Positions 8,605 to 17,596 of a stretch of 64,000 nt of DNA are shown here, piece after piece. The translations under genes were made by a program, and so were the position numbers. Each line of letters begins with the position of its first letter. Within the stretch, counting starts at the first letter, position 1. Under the pieces are notes generated by a model, which worked only from the letters and a program-made list of their open reading frames with translations, ran no database searches and was not told the DNA's origin. The stretch comes from Chersky-840 sp963794615 (lineage in GTDB: Bacteria; Actinomycetota; Acidimicrobiia; Acidimicrobiales; UBA8190). The stretch spans positions 744,001 through 808,000 of the forward strand of contig CAWCEP010000006.1 of assembly GCA_963794615.1 (NCBI GenBank), written 5' to 3'.

Positions 8605-9032
8605 GCGGGCGCGACTCCGGTTCCGAGCGGCGGCCGCCGGCGCCGGACCGGGCCAAGGGCATGGCCAAGATGCAGGAGGTCTACAACTTCACCGTCGACC
8701 CCGACGACGTGCCCGGGGACTTCGTGGCCTACACCGTGGACCATCTCTTCGGCGACGTGTGGTGCCGCCCCGCGCTCGGGGTGTTCGAGCGGCGGCTCGT
8801 CACCGTGGGGGTGCTCGCCGCCCTCGGGAAGACCGACCTCCTCGACGTGCAGTTCCAGAGCGCCCTCGACAACGGCGAGCTGAATGAGGATCAGGTGCGC
8901 GAGCTGGTCGTCCACCTCACCCACTACGTGGGCTGGCCCCTGGCCACGGGGGTCAGCGAGGCCGCCGAACGGGTCATCGCCCGGCGCCGTCCCAAGCCGT
9001 CAGACTCCGAGACGCCGGGCAAGGGCTCGTGA
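8601..9032 (+). CDS. Carboxymuconolactone decarboxylase-like (AhpD-fold) protein
   Basis: Protein of 143 residues starting at an ATG that overlaps the aldehyde dehydrogenase stop (ATGA). The AhpD/CMD fold is recognised from VFERRLVTVGVLAALGKTD, followed by ALDNGELNEDQVRELVVHLTHYVGWP. The CxxC of peroxidase-type AhpD is not seen, so a redox role is unlikely and a decarboxylase- or isomerase-like role is more plausible. Rv0771 (from memory, about the same length) has the same place in the M. tuberculosis cyp51 locus. The substrate is unknown. Confidence 0.85.
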   Translation: MSGRDSGSERRPPAPDRAKGMAKMQEVYNFTVDPDDVPGDFVAYTVDHLFGDVWCRPALGVFERRLVTVGVLAALGKTDLLDVQFQSALDNGELNEDQVRELVVHLTHYVGWPLATGVSEAAERVIARRRPKPSDSETPGKGS

Positions 9033-9787
9033 CCGGCTACGACTTCTCGGGCAAGGTGGCCGTCGTCACCGGGGCGGGGCGCGGCATCGGCCGCGCCTAC
9101 GCCGAGGCGCTCGGCTCTGCGGGCGCGGCCGTGCTCGTGGCCGACATCGACGAGGGCGGGGCCAAGGAGACCGCCGACGCCGTGATGGCGGGGGGTGGAT
9201 CCGCGGCCGCGGTGCGCGTCGACATCGCCGATCACGACTCGGTGGCCACCATGGCCGAGACGGCCACGCAGCGGTTCGGGGGCATCGACTACCTCGTCAA
9301 CAACGCGGCGATCTTCGGGGGCATGAAGCTCGACTTCCTCCTCACCGTGGACTGGGCCTACCTGCAGCGTTTCCTCGAGGTGAACCTGCTCGGCGCCCTG
9401 GTGTGCACGCGGGCCTGCTACCGGTCGATGGCGGCGCGGGGAGGGGGAGCGGTCGTCAACCAGTCGTCGAGTGCCGCCTATCTCTACGCCGGCTACTACG
9501 GCTGGGCCAAGGCGGGTGTCAACTCGCTCACCCAGCAGCTCGCCCACGAGCTCGGCGGGATGGCCATCCGGGTCAACGCCATCGCGCCGGGGCCCACCGA
9601 CACCGAGGCGGCGCGTTCGGTGGTGCCCGACCAGTACATGCGAGAGCTGGTGGGCTCGCTGGCGCTCAAGCGCCAGGGGACTCCCGACGACCTGGTCGGG
9701 ATGTGCATGTTCCTGCTGTCGGACGACGCCCGGTGGGTGACCGGGCACATCTTCAGCGTCGACGGCGGCCAGGTCATGCGCCCGTGA
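9029..9787 (+). CDS. SDR-family oxidoreductase
   Basis: Protein of 252 residues with a complete classical SDR layout: TGAGRGIGRAYAEALG (cofactor loop), VNNAA, NQSSSAAYLYAGYYGWAKAG (Ser, Tyr and Lys of the catalytic set) and the C-terminal FLLSDDARWVTGHIFSVDGG. The GTG start lies in a GTGA overlap with the CMD-like gene, and the stop overlaps the enoyl-CoA hydratase start in the same way. Rv0769 of M. tuberculosis (from memory) is a comparable SDR. Likely an NAD(P)-dependent alcohol/ketone dehydrogenase acting on the pathway intermediate. Confidence 0.9.
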   Translation: MTGYDFSGKVAVVTGAGRGIGRAYAEALGSAGAAVLVADIDEGGAKETADAVMAGGGSAAAVRVDIADHDSVATMAETATQRFGGIDYLVNNAAIFGGMKLDFLLTVDWAYLQRFLEVNLLGALVCTRACYRSMAARGGGAVVNQSSSAAYLYAGYYGWAKAGVNSLTQQLAHELGGMAIRVNAIAPGPTDTEAARSVVPDQYMRELVGSLALKRQGTPDDLVGMCMFLLSDDARWVTGHIFSVDGGQVMRP

Positions 9788-10569
9788 CCGCGGGGGCGGG
9801 CCGCACGCCACCGGTGGTGGAGATCGAGCACGCCGCGCAGGGAGCGGTGCGCGTCGTCCGCTTCAACCGCCCCGAGGCGCGCAACGCCTTCAACTTCGCG
9901 CTCTACGATGCCGTGACCGACGCCATCACCGAGGCGGCGGTGTCGACCGAGGTGCACGTGGTCGTGCTCACCGGCACCGGCTCCGCCTTCAGCGCCGGCC
10001 AGGACCTGAAGGAGATGGCCCAGCTCGTCACCGGGGATGCGACACCCGAGGCGGCCACCGGGTTCCGGGGGTTGCTCGACGCCGTGCAGAGCTTCGAGAA
10101 GCCGTTGCTCGCGGCGGTGAACGGCGTCGGGGTGGGGCTCGGGTTCACACTCCTGGCGCACTGCGATCTCGTCTTCATGGCCGACGACGCCCGCCTGCGC
10201 GTGCCCTTCGCCGAGCTGGGTGTGCCCCCCGAGGCGGCCAGCAGCTATCTGTTCCCCGTCACCATGGGATGGCAGCGGGCCGCTCACGTGCTGTTCACGG
10301 GCGCCTGGATGGGCGCGCCCGACGCGGTGGACGCCGGCATCGCGCTGGCCCACTTCCCCGGTGCATCGTTGCTGGAGGAGACCCTGGCCGTCGCCGCTGC
10401 CATCGCGGCGGCCCCGGTCGAAGCGGTGATGGCGAGCAAACGGCTGTTGCTGGCGACGCGCCGGGCCCAGGTGACCGCGGCGCGCGACCGCGAGGACACC
10501 GCCTTCGTCGAGCTCCTGGGCTCGGCGGCCAACCTGGCCGCGCTGGAGCGATTCGGCACCGGCTCCTGA
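9784..10569 (+). CDS. Enoyl-CoA hydratase/isomerase family protein
   Basis: Protein of 261 residues with the crotonase core: FNRPEARNAFNFALYDAVTD, TGTGSAFSAGQDLKEM (oxyanion-hole region) and AAVNGVGVGLGFTLLAHCDL, then FAELGVPPEAASSYLFP where the active-site acid is expected. It is the last gene of the rightward operon (GTGA overlap with the SDR). A CoA-thioester step at the end of a dehydrogenase series suggests that the pathway feeds into beta-oxidation. I do not recall a crotonase at this position in M. tuberculosis, so this may be a local addition. Confidence 0.9.
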   Translation: MTAGAGRTPPVVEIEHAAQGAVRVVRFNRPEARNAFNFALYDAVTDAITEAAVSTEVHVVVLTGTGSAFSAGQDLKEMAQLVTGDATPEAATGFRGLLDAVQSFEKPLLAAVNGVGVGLGFTLLAHCDLVFMADDARLRVPFAELGVPPEAASSYLFPVTMGWQRAAHVLFTGAWMGAPDAVDAGIALAHFPGASLLEETLAVAAAIAAAPVEAVMASKRLLLATRRAQVTAARDREDTAFVELLGSAANLAALERFGTGS

Positions 10570-10653
10570 CGCAACGGGCGGGGCATCCGGGTCGGGGTAG
10601 AATGACCGGCCGTCCCCGAAGCGGGCCTCTGGTCCGGTTCTGGGTGGTCGCCG

Positions 10654-10727
10654 GCGCTTGTAGCTCAATTGGATAGAGCATCTGACTACGGATCAGAAGG
10701 TTGGGGGTTCGAGTCCCTCCAAGCGCG
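10654..10727 (+). tRNA. tRNA-Arg(ACG)
   Basis: The 74-nt sequence folds as a standard cloverleaf. The acceptor stem is GCGCTTG/CAAGCGC. The anticodon arm is TCTGA-CTACGGA-TCAGA with anticodon ACG, and the T-loop is TTCGAGT. CCA is not encoded. A TAGAAT hexamer at 10598-10603 could be its -10 element. The 3' half is repeated in degenerate form at 19935-19977, so the gene appears to be the attachment site of an island. Confidence 0.95.
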
Positions 10728-10736
10728 CTGAGCCAA

Positions 10737-10763
10737 GGTCCTGGTAGCAGCCTTACCGGGACC
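10737..10763. terminator. Stem-loop directly after tRNA-Arg
   Basis: GGTCCTGGTA (10737-10746) pairs with TACCGGGACC (10754-10763) over ten positions, one of them G-U, around a 7-base loop. It begins nine bases after the tRNA end. There is no T-run after it, so it may act as a processing signal or a rho-assisted stop. Confidence 0.5.
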
Positions 10764-11047
10764 CCAATGGCAGGGCAGCGGCGGACGCCCGTCCCTACAG
10801 GAAATTCCACAGCTGTGGGGACGGGCATTCGATATGGGGATGTGGAGGTCTCGCCGCACGTCACTCGTCTGTTCCCGGCACTCGGCCTGGGTCGAGCGAG
10901 GCGTTTGCCCGGAGTCCGACTGACTGTTTGCACCCACGTCCATGAGAGCCAGCTTCATGACGGCTGACACCCTGTCCACAAATTCCGTCGCCTCGCCATC
11001 TCCGTTGACGTCTCGAATCCTGCCTTGCACCGTCTCCGCCACGTATC

Positions 11048-11181
11048 TTGTCGAGTCGAGGGAAGCTTCTCAAAGCACACGCTCGGCTCGGCCACGGCGA
11101 CCCGACAATCACCTTCGCCACTATTCGCACGCGACGGCGATTGATAACGAAGACGTTCCCGATGTACTCGACCGGTGCTGA
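11048..11181 (+). pseudogene. Tyrosine recombinase (integrase) C-terminal remnant, frameshifted
   Basis: One frame reads LLKAHARLGHGDPTITFA and the next continues TYSHATAIDNEDVPDVLDR before a TGA at 11179-11181. Joined, they match the end of phage-type integrases: the RLGH box, the spacing to IT, and the TYSH containing the nucleophilic tyrosine. One base appears lost near 11119. The rest of the gene, including the N-terminal and first catalytic Arg regions, is not visible upstream. About 320 bases past the tRNA is a usual place for an island integrase. The remainder of 10764-11330 shows no convincing gene; it holds a 12-bp palindrome CCACAGCTGTGG (10807-10818). Confidence 0.6.
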
Positions 11182-11330
11182 ACGGTGGGTGAATATGACC
11201 CTCCGGCCCCATTTGGTGCCGAGAAAGCCGTTCAAAGGGAGTCGATCTTGCGATGCCCGCCCTTGGTGGATCGGCATCAATCTGACAGGAGCCAGGTGCC
11301 ATATCCAAGCGGCGGCGTAGCATTCCGGGG

Positions 11331-14300
11331 ATGACGGTGGTCTGTGGAGGGTGTGGGTCGCTGATCGGGGAGCAGGCGAAATTCTGCGCGCAGTGCGGCG
11401 CCAAGGTGCCCGGTGAGAGCACGGACGACGTCCGCAAGACGGTCACGGCCCTGTTCTGTGACCTGGTGGGGTCGACCAGTCTCGGCGAGCGCACCGACCC
11501 CGAGAGCCTGCGGGCTCTCTTGGAGCGCTATTTCGCGGCGATGCGAGCGGCCCTCGAGCGCCACGGCGGGACGGTCGAGAAATTCATCGGTGATGCCGTC
11601 GTCGCCTTTTTCGGCGTGCCCGTGACACGGGAGGATGATGCCCTGCGGGCGGTGCGGGCCGCCTTTGACATGCAACGAGACCTGGCCGAGCTCAATCCGG
11701 AGCTGGCTGAACGTTGGGGCGTAGAGCTAGCGGTGCGCATCGGGGTTAACACGGGCGAAGTTCTGGTGAGCGGCACAGCCGAGCACACGGTGGGCGATGC
11801 CGTGAACGTAGCCGCCCGGCTCGAACAGACCGCCGGGGCGGGCGAGGTGCTCGTCGGCGCGGAAACCTGGCGTCTGGTGCGGGAGTGGGCCGACGCAGAG
11901 CCGGTGGCACCGCTCGAACTCAAGGGGAAACAAGAGGCTGTGCCGGCATGGCGTGTGCGGTCAGTGGCGGGTGTCACCGAGGCTCGCCACTCCGACGCCA
12001 CTCTGCGGGCGCGGCTCGTGGGCCGAGATCGGGAGCTGGGGATGCTGGGCCAGTGCCTCGAGCGCGCCGAGGCCGACCGCAGCTGCCAGTTGTTCACCCT
12101 GTTCGGCGTGGCTGGGGTGGGTAAGACCCGACTCACCGACGAGTTCCTGGCCACCCGAGCGCCGAAGGCTCGCGTGGTTCGGAGCCGATGCTTGTCGTAC
12201 GGAGACGGCACGTCGCTGTGGCCCCTTCTCGAGATGTTGCGGGCGTCCGCCGGGTTCAGTGGGACCGAGGGCGAGGACGAGGGGCGGCGGCGCCTTGCCG
12301 GCGTGTTCGGGGACGACACGAGGACGGCACAGATCACGGAACTCCTGGCCCCTTTGGCCGGCCTCGGGGGAACGCCGGCGGCCATCGAGGAGATCCAGTG
12401 GGCAGTCCGACGCTACCTCGAAGCCCTGGCGGGCTCGGACTCGGTCATCTGGGTAGTCGATGACCTCCACTGGGCCGAGCCCGCCTTCCTGGCCGTCCTC
12501 GAGGACGTTGTCGACTGGGCCCGCGATGCATCGCTCGTCGTGTTGTGCGTGGCTCGTCCAGAGTTCCTCGACGACCACCCCACCTGGGGTGGCGGGAAGC
12601 TGAACGTGACCAACGTGTTGCTCAAGCCCCTGTCGGCCACAGAGTCCACGCAACTCGTCGAAGAGTTCCTCGGCGGGGCGGGCCTACCGGCAGAGGCACT
12701 CGACCGGGTGGTATCGGGCGCAGGGGGCACCCCCTTGTTCGTCGAACAACTGCTGGCCATGCTGGTCGACGACGGCTTCCTGGTGTTCGGAACCGATGGG
12801 TGGCAGGTGTCGGGCGACCTGGGCACTGTGACCGTTCCCCCGACCATCGGCGCATTGCTGGCGGCACGTCTGGAGCGCCTGACGGCTGGTGAGCGCCAGG
12901 TACTCGACGCCGCTGCCGTGGTCGGGCAGGTCTTCTACGCGGGGGCGGTGGTCGAGTTGACGGCGCTCGAACCGCAGGCCGTGGCCGGTCATCTGCGGTC
13001 ACTGGCTCGGAAGGAAATGGTCCGTTCGGAGCGCAGTGACATCCCCGGCGAGGACGGGTTCGCTTTTACGCACATCCTGGTGCGCGACTCGGCCTACCAA
13101 GCCCTATCCAAGCTGCGCCGAGCCGATCTCCATGAGCGACTGGCCCGTTGGCTGGACAAGCGTAGTGACGTCCTTGCCGGCGAGGCCGACGAATTCGTGG
13201 GTCACCACCTGGCCGAGGCCGTGGCGCTGCGTCGCGGCGTAGGGGAGATCGATGACGGTGCCCTTGCCCACGAGGCGGCGAGGCGCCTGGCTGCGGTGGC
13301 CTGGCGCCTTATGGCTACAGACCTCAGCTCCGCGTCCGCTCTCTACGCCCGGGCCGCTGATCTAGTCCCGGGCACCGTGGCTGGATTGGATCTGAAATGC
13401 CGTCACGGTGTGGCCCTCTTCCGGGCTCAAGAGTTCGGACGCGCCCGCGTCATCCTCGACGCGGTGCTCGGCGAGGCGGAGCGGTGTGGCGATCGAGGAT
13501 TATTCCTGCGGGCGCGGCTGGCATGGCTGGAAGTGGCCGCACACACCGAAGGCGACCTCGCCATGGCTGATATCGACGGCGCCGTAGCTGAGGCCTTGGA
13601 TTATTTCGAATCCACGGGTGACGACGAAGGATTGGCGCATGCGTACGTCGCCCGGCGTCAACGACTGAACATGGAGGCCCGTTGGCAACCGATGATGGAG
13701 ATCTGCGAGAAGATCATTTACCACGCGTCACATTGTGGCGATCACCATCTGGTCGAGGAAGCCCGAGCCTTTCGCTACGCGGCGATGTATTACGGGCCTC
13801 GTCCGTCCAATGAAAGTCTTCAACTTCTTCGTAAGGACGCGCTGTCGGGTGAGTCCACCCGAATCGCATACGGTACTCGCCGCATGGTCGAAGGCGTGCT
13901 CCTCGCCCTCGACGACCAGCCCGGCGAAGCGCGTGCAGCGCTAGCCGAGGCTCGGACCGCATTCGAGGAGATCCACAGCGACATGCATCTTTTTCATCTT
14001 GCTTCCTGCTCCGCCAACGCCGAGCTCATCCTGGGGGACGACGAAGCGACGGAGCAACACCTCGTGTTCATGTTCGACGAGCTCGAGCGCAGGGGCGAAC
14101 GGTCTTATCTCTCAACCGTGGCGCCCATGCTCGCGGATATCCGACTGCGCCAGGGCGACATGGAGGTGGCGAAAGAGCTGACGGCCATGGGGCGGAGTCT
14201 GACTCACGAAGAAGACGTGGTCTCTCAGTCTCTTTGGCGCCTCATGGAGGCCAAAGTCGCGGCCCGGGTGGGGCATTTCGGCCGTGCCCTCTCACTGGCC

Positions 14301-14510
14301 GCCGAGGCCGTGGAATGGATGGAGCGCAGCGATCAACTGCAATGGATCGCGGACACATACCGGGGGCAGGCTGAGGTCCAGCTCATGGCGGGCCGGCCGG
14401 ACGACGGCCGAACCTCGCTCCTGCGGGCGCTCGAACTCTTCGAAGCCAAGGGCGATATACCCGACAGCCGCCGAGCGCGCCAGAGCCTTGACGATCTCGC
14501 CTCCGCGTGA
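11331..14510 (+). CDS. Class III adenylate cyclase fused to AAA-type ATPase and TPR-like region
   Basis: A 1059-residue multidomain regulator. A zinc-ribbon (CGGCGS and CAQCGA) occupies about residues 5-25. A class III cyclase domain follows (about 35-210), with the first metal Asp in FCDLVGSTSL, KFIGDAVVAFFG, and GDAVNVAARLE holding the transition-state Asn and Arg. The Lys/Asp pair predicts ATP as substrate. A P-loop ATPase comes next (FGVAGVGKTRLTDEF, and VIWVVDDLHWAEP as Walker B). The remainder is helical and TPR-like. Such proteins are common in actinobacteria as presumed signal-dependent cyclases. No HTH is seen at the C-terminus. It is the first intact gene of the island and is transcribed alone. 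Confidence 0.9.
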   Translation: MTVVCGGCGSLIGEQAKFCAQCGAKVPGESTDDVRKTVTALFCDLVGSTSLGERTDPESLRALLERYFAAMRAALERHGGTVEKFIGDAVVAFFGVPVTREDDALRAVRAAFDMQRDLAELNPELAERWGVELAVRIGVNTGEVLVSGTAEHTVGDAVNVAARLEQTAGAGEVLVGAETWRLVREWADAEPVAPLELKGKQEAVPAWRVRSVAGVTEARHSDATLRARLVGRDRELGMLGQCLERAEADRSCQLFTLFGVAGVGKTRLTDEFLATRAPKARVVRSRCLSYGDGTSLWPLLEMLRASAGFSGTEGEDEGRRRLAGVFGDDTRTAQITELLAPLAGLGGTPAAIEEIQWAVRRYLEALAGSDSVIWVVDDLHWAEPAFLAVLEDVVDWARDASLVVLCVARPEFLDDHPTWGGGKLNVTNVLLKPLSATESTQLVEEFLGGAGLPAEALDRVVSGAGGTPLFVEQLLAMLVDDGFLVFGTDGWQVSGDLGTVTVPPTIGALLAARLERLTAGERQVLDAAAVVGQVFYAGAVVELTALEPQAVAGHLRSLARKEMVRSERSDIPGEDGFAFTHILVRDSAYQALSKLRRADLHERLARWLDKRSDVLAGEADEFVGHHLAEAVALRRGVGEIDDGALAHEAARRLAAVAWRLMATDLSSASALYARAADLVPGTVAGLDLKCRHGVALFRAQEFGRARVILDAVLGEAERCGDRGLFLRARLAWLEVAAHTEGDLAMADIDGAVAEALDYFESTGDDEGLAHAYVARRQRLNMEARWQPMMEICEKIIYHASHCGDHHLVEEARAFRYAAMYYGPRPSNESLQLLRKDALSGESTRIAYGTRRMVEGVLLALDDQPGEARAALAEARTAFEEIHSDMHLFHLASCSANAELILGDDEATEQHLVFMFDELERRGERSYLSTVAPMLADIRLRQGDMEVAKELTAMGRSLTHEEDVVSQSLWRLMEAKVAARVGHFGRALSLAAEAVEWMERSDQLQWIADTYRGQAEVQLMAGRPDDGRTSLLRALELFEAKGDIPDSRRARQSLDDLASA

Positions 14511-14609
14511 GACGTGGACCTGCGTCGATCAATTCAAATCGAGCGATCACGGAGGAATTGACGATGACCTATTCAGATCCCGTGGAGCGCATCCCCCATT
14601 CATTTCTGA

Positions 14610-16499
14610 TCATTCGATCGGTGCGGGCCTGCCGAAATGAAACCCTTGTCCGAAGTCGACTCCTTCTTGGCGGAGAAAATCCCAGGTCTCTTTGTCTTCC
14701 ACACCTTCGGCGACGGTCTGGAGGTTGAAGGCTTTGGCCATGCCGACAATAGCGCGTACAAGAGCTTGATTGGCCTCGCTCGTAAGAAGTTCGCGTACGA
14801 AGTCGATGTCGATCTTTAGGTAGCGAATCGAGAGCCTCTTGAGGTAGGTGAAGCTGCCGTAGCCAGTGCCAAAGTCGTCTAGCGCAACGCCGCACCCCAG
14901 ATCAGCCAAGGCCTTGGTGAAATGTTCGCCCGCTTCGATGTCGCGCATGAGTGACGTTTCGGTGATCTCGAAGGTCAGATTGGCCGGATCGGCACCAGCG
15001 GCAATGAGTTCGTCCTCGATCAAGGGAAGGATATCGAGGCTGCCAACGGTTGCGGCCGAGAGATTCGCTTCCACCCGCCGCCCCCTAGCGGCGAGACGAA
15101 TGGCTTGTACCACGACCCAACGGTCGATTTCCGCAATGAGCCCGTATTTCTCGGCGACTGGGAGGAAGGCACCTGGCGGGATGACCTCCCCTGTCCGGCT
15201 GATCATGCGGAGCAAGAGTTCTTCGCTCGGTACGCCCTCGTCGGCTGGGATGACGGGCTGCGAGTACAGGACCATACGGTCTTCATCGAGGGCATCGCGG
15301 ATGCGTCCTAGCCAGCTGAGCGCCGCTAGATCACGCTGTGTCCGGCCGAGCTCATTGTGCTCTTCGGTAATATCGCGGAAGACCACGACTACACCTTCGA
15401 CGCTGGCGTCGTTGCATAATGGGGCCGACGAGTAGGCGGTAGGGAAGATCGACCCGTCCTTGCGGGTAAATGCATCGGAGGTCACTCGGACTGACTGTCC
15501 AGTGGAGTTCACCTTGAGCAGCGGGCATTCGGAAGCAGGCACCGGCGTGCCGTCTTCCTTTTGGAAATGGATTGTCTCATGCATCAGCTTGCCCAGCAGT
15601 TCCTCGGGGGCCCAGCGAAGCATTCTTGAGGCGGCCGCATTGACGTACGTCACCCGCCCATTCACATCGAGAGCGTAAAGGCCCTCGGCCATGTTCTCCA
15701 TGACGACAGAGCGGAACTCTTCGTTGCGCTTGTGCTCGCTGACATCCGCCGTGACCACCCCGACGCCCTGAACCTCATTTTCCACGAGGACGGGGTAGAA
15801 GCTGGTCAACCAGTGACTCGGCAATCCGTCAGCACCCGGCCGCGCTACCTCGATGTTCGCGATTGCCTTGCCCGAGTTCAGCACCTGCTGGTAATGAGCT
15901 CGGACCCGCGGCCATACCGACCCCAACACCTCGGCGAGAGTCCGACCCTGGGCCTCCTCCGGCGTGGTCCCATTGAGTCCTGCCATCAGCTCGTTCACAT
16001 GCACGATTCGGAATTCGCGGTCGACGAATCCGATGCCAATGGGGGCCGTCGCTTGCAGCGCGTCCAAGATTGCCAACGACGCGGCCACTCCCCCTAAGCG
16101 GCCACCGAGTTTGTCCTGAAGGTGCTTGATGTCGTCGATATCGGTCCAGGTGCCAGCCCACCTGACAACCTTGTCGTCAAGTCCGAGTACCGGAAGGGCC
16201 CGGGCGACCATCCAGCGGTAGTCACCACCAATGGTCCGCACTCGGTATTCCAACTCGAAGGGAGTGTCGTGGCGAAGGGCGCTCTGCCAGGCGACCCGGG
16301 CCCGGGAGACGTCATCGGGGTGGACGACGCGCAGCCAACCCCAACCCGATGTCTCTTCGGGTGTCAGGCCGACGAGGTCATAGCCACGACGATTGAAGTA
16401 CTCGGTAGAGCCCCCAGCATCGGTCACCCACACGACATGGGGAATCCACTCCGCGATGAGGTCCCACGGTGGTGTCACGTCAGGGTGACCCTCGCTCAT
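14610..16499 (-). CDS. PAS-PAS-PAS-EAL cyclic-di-GMP phosphodiesterase
   Basis: Protein of 629 residues. Three PAS domains fill roughly residues 10-375 (for example HVVWVTDAGGSTEYFNRRGY, GIGFVDREFRIVHVN, GLYALDVNGRVTYVNAAASR). An EAL domain follows. Its key residues look complete: EELLLRM (the EAL position), NLS, EITET, DDFGTGYGSF, KIDIDFV and TVAEGVED, then QGFHFGRP. No GGDEF domain precedes the EAL, which is less common than the tandem form and suggests pure c-di-GMP hydrolysis controlled by PAS ligands. No transmembrane segment is seen, so it should be cytoplasmic. An inverted repeat shared with the PilZ promoter region lies 66-90 bases upstream. Confidence 0.92.
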   Translation of the reverse strand: MSEGHPDVTPPWDLIAEWIPHVVWVTDAGGSTEYFNRRGYDLVGLTPEETSGWGWLRVVHPDDVSRARVAWQSALRHDTPFELEYRVRTIGGDYRWMVARALPVLGLDDKVVRWAGTWTDIDDIKHLQDKLGGRLGGVAASLAILDALQATAPIGIGFVDREFRIVHVNELMAGLNGTTPEEAQGRTLAEVLGSVWPRVRAHYQQVLNSGKAIANIEVARPGADGLPSHWLTSFYPVLVENEVQGVGVVTADVSEHKRNEEFRSVVMENMAEGLYALDVNGRVTYVNAAASRMLRWAPEELLGKLMHETIHFQKEDGTPVPASECPLLKVNSTGQSVRVTSDAFTRKDGSIFPTAYSSAPLCNDASVEGVVVVFRDITEEHNELGRTQRDLAALSWLGRIRDALDEDRMVLYSQPVIPADEGVPSEELLLRMISRTGEVIPPGAFLPVAEKYGLIAEIDRWVVVQAIRLAARGRRVEANLSAATVGSLDILPLIEDELIAAGADPANLTFEITETSLMRDIEAGEHFTKALADLGCGVALDDFGTGYGSFTYLKRLSIRYLKIDIDFVRELLTSEANQALVRAIVGMAKAFNLQTVAEGVEDKETWDFLRQEGVDFGQGFHFGRPAPIE

Positions 16500-16564
16500 C
16501 TGGCCTCGCTCACTCGCCGGGACGTCATGAGGCGAAAAATAGCCAGTCGGTAGAGCCGTTTGGC

Positions 16565-16589
16565 CTAGACAAACGGTCCGATTGTCTAG
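16565..16589. promoter_or_regulatory. Inverted repeat CTAGACAA-N9-TTGTCTAG upstream of the EAL gene
   Basis: Two perfect 8-base arms (16565-16572 and 16582-16589) lie around a 9-base spacer in the gap between the LuxR gene's 3' end and the EAL start at 16499. A related repeat occurs at 19299-19320 upstream of the PilZ gene. An operator role is inferred from symmetry, position and recurrence. Confidence 0.5.
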
Positions 16590-16606
16590 ACGAATATCTA
16601 GGTGAG

Positions 16607-17596
16607 TCAGTCGGGAGCCCTGAGGAGCCTCGCCAGGAGTTCAGTTTGGGAGTGAACACCGAATTTCTTATAGATGGCGGCGAGGTGGTTCCGCACTGTG
16701 CTGGGGCTCAGGTAAAGGTCGGCCGCAATTTCTGCCACTCGCTTCCCGCGTACGAGCCGCGTGAGAATCTCCCACTGCCGCGTTGAGAAATTCCCGAACG
16801 GCATGTGCGCCCGAAGCTGGTCCATACCGTCAAGCACATCCCCACCGAGAACAGCGAGTTGCCGGTGAAGCTCCGAGGTCAGCTCAAGGCCGAACTCAGA
16901 CAAGGCGGCGATCGCCAGACCAAGACGAGGGGGCGAGTGTTGACACATCGCCACGACCATGCACCAAACATCTCGCCAATTGGCATCGCCATCACGAACG
17001 TGCATCTGCAGCGTTGCTTTGCTTTCATCGGCTGCGACTCTGGCGACAGCCGAAAGGAAATTCTGGACGTCGGCGGCTTGAAACAGGCCCAAGAGGGAAG
17101 AACCCTTGAAGTCCTCAGGGCTGCGCCCGAGTATTCGTTCGATGTCGCTACTGACCAGCTCAATCGTCCAGTCATGGTCGGTCACGATGCCCGCGATTGT
17201 GATGCTGGCGTCAAAGAGCGGCCAAGGAACTGCCGCCGCGCCACACTCGATGATGGCAAGACCGAATCTGCCAGCATCCGTGGTCGTGAGTCGCACCCAC
17301 GCATTCGCCTCGAACTCCGTGCCGTCAGCCTTGCGAAAGTGACGGACCGCCCTGTATCCCTGTATCGCACCCGATGCGAGCATCGCCCGCGCTGCTTCCA
17401 CTTCGGGCTGGTCGACCGGGCTCAGAATCTCAAAGACGGGGACACCGTCCAACGAATTGGGGGTCCGACCGAGGAGCTCGCAAGCAGCCTCGTTCGCCTC
17501 CAGAATGATCAGGTCATCGAGGTCGAAGGCTATGAGTGGGTAACGGCTTTGGCGCAGGGCCCCAGCGATTACAGACGGCGTTCGCCCGCTTGTCAT
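16607..17596 (-). CDS. PAS-domain LuxR-type transcriptional regulator
   Basis: Protein of 329 residues. The start MTSGRTPSVIAGAL is chosen because a strong ribosome site (GGGAGGTGG) precedes it by about five bases. The first PAS-like domain is SRYPLIAFDLDDLIILEANEAACELLGR, and a second sensor-like part follows (GIVTDHDWTIELVSSDIERI). The C-terminus is a LuxR/GerE HTH (FSTRQWEILTRLVRGKRVAEIAADLYLSPSTVRNHLAAIYKKF). It lacks a receiver domain, so it probably responds directly to a ligand or partner. It is a natural candidate for binding the inverted repeats at 16565-16589 and 19299-19320, but that is inference. Confidence 0.88.
   Translation of the reverse strand: MTSGRTPSVIAGALRQSRYPLIAFDLDDLIILEANEAACELLGRTPNSLDGVPVFEILSPVDQPEVEAARAMLASGAIQGYRAVRHFRKADGTEFEANAWVRLTTTDAGRFGLAIIECGAAAVPWPLFDASITIAGIVTDHDWTIELVSSDIERILGRSPEDFKGSSLLGLFQAADVQNFLSAVARVAADESKATLQMHVRDGDANWRDVWCMVVAMCQHSPPRLGLAIAALSEFGLELTSELHRQLAVLGGDVLDGMDQLRAHMPFGNFSTRQWEILTRLVRGKRVAEIAADLYLSPSTVRNHLAAIYKKFGVHSQTELLARLLRAPD

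Noticed and set aside
10807..10818. CCACAGCTGTGG palindrome as a significant operator
   Set aside because: A 12-bp palindrome of common composition in a gene-poor tract; there is no neighbouring promoter.
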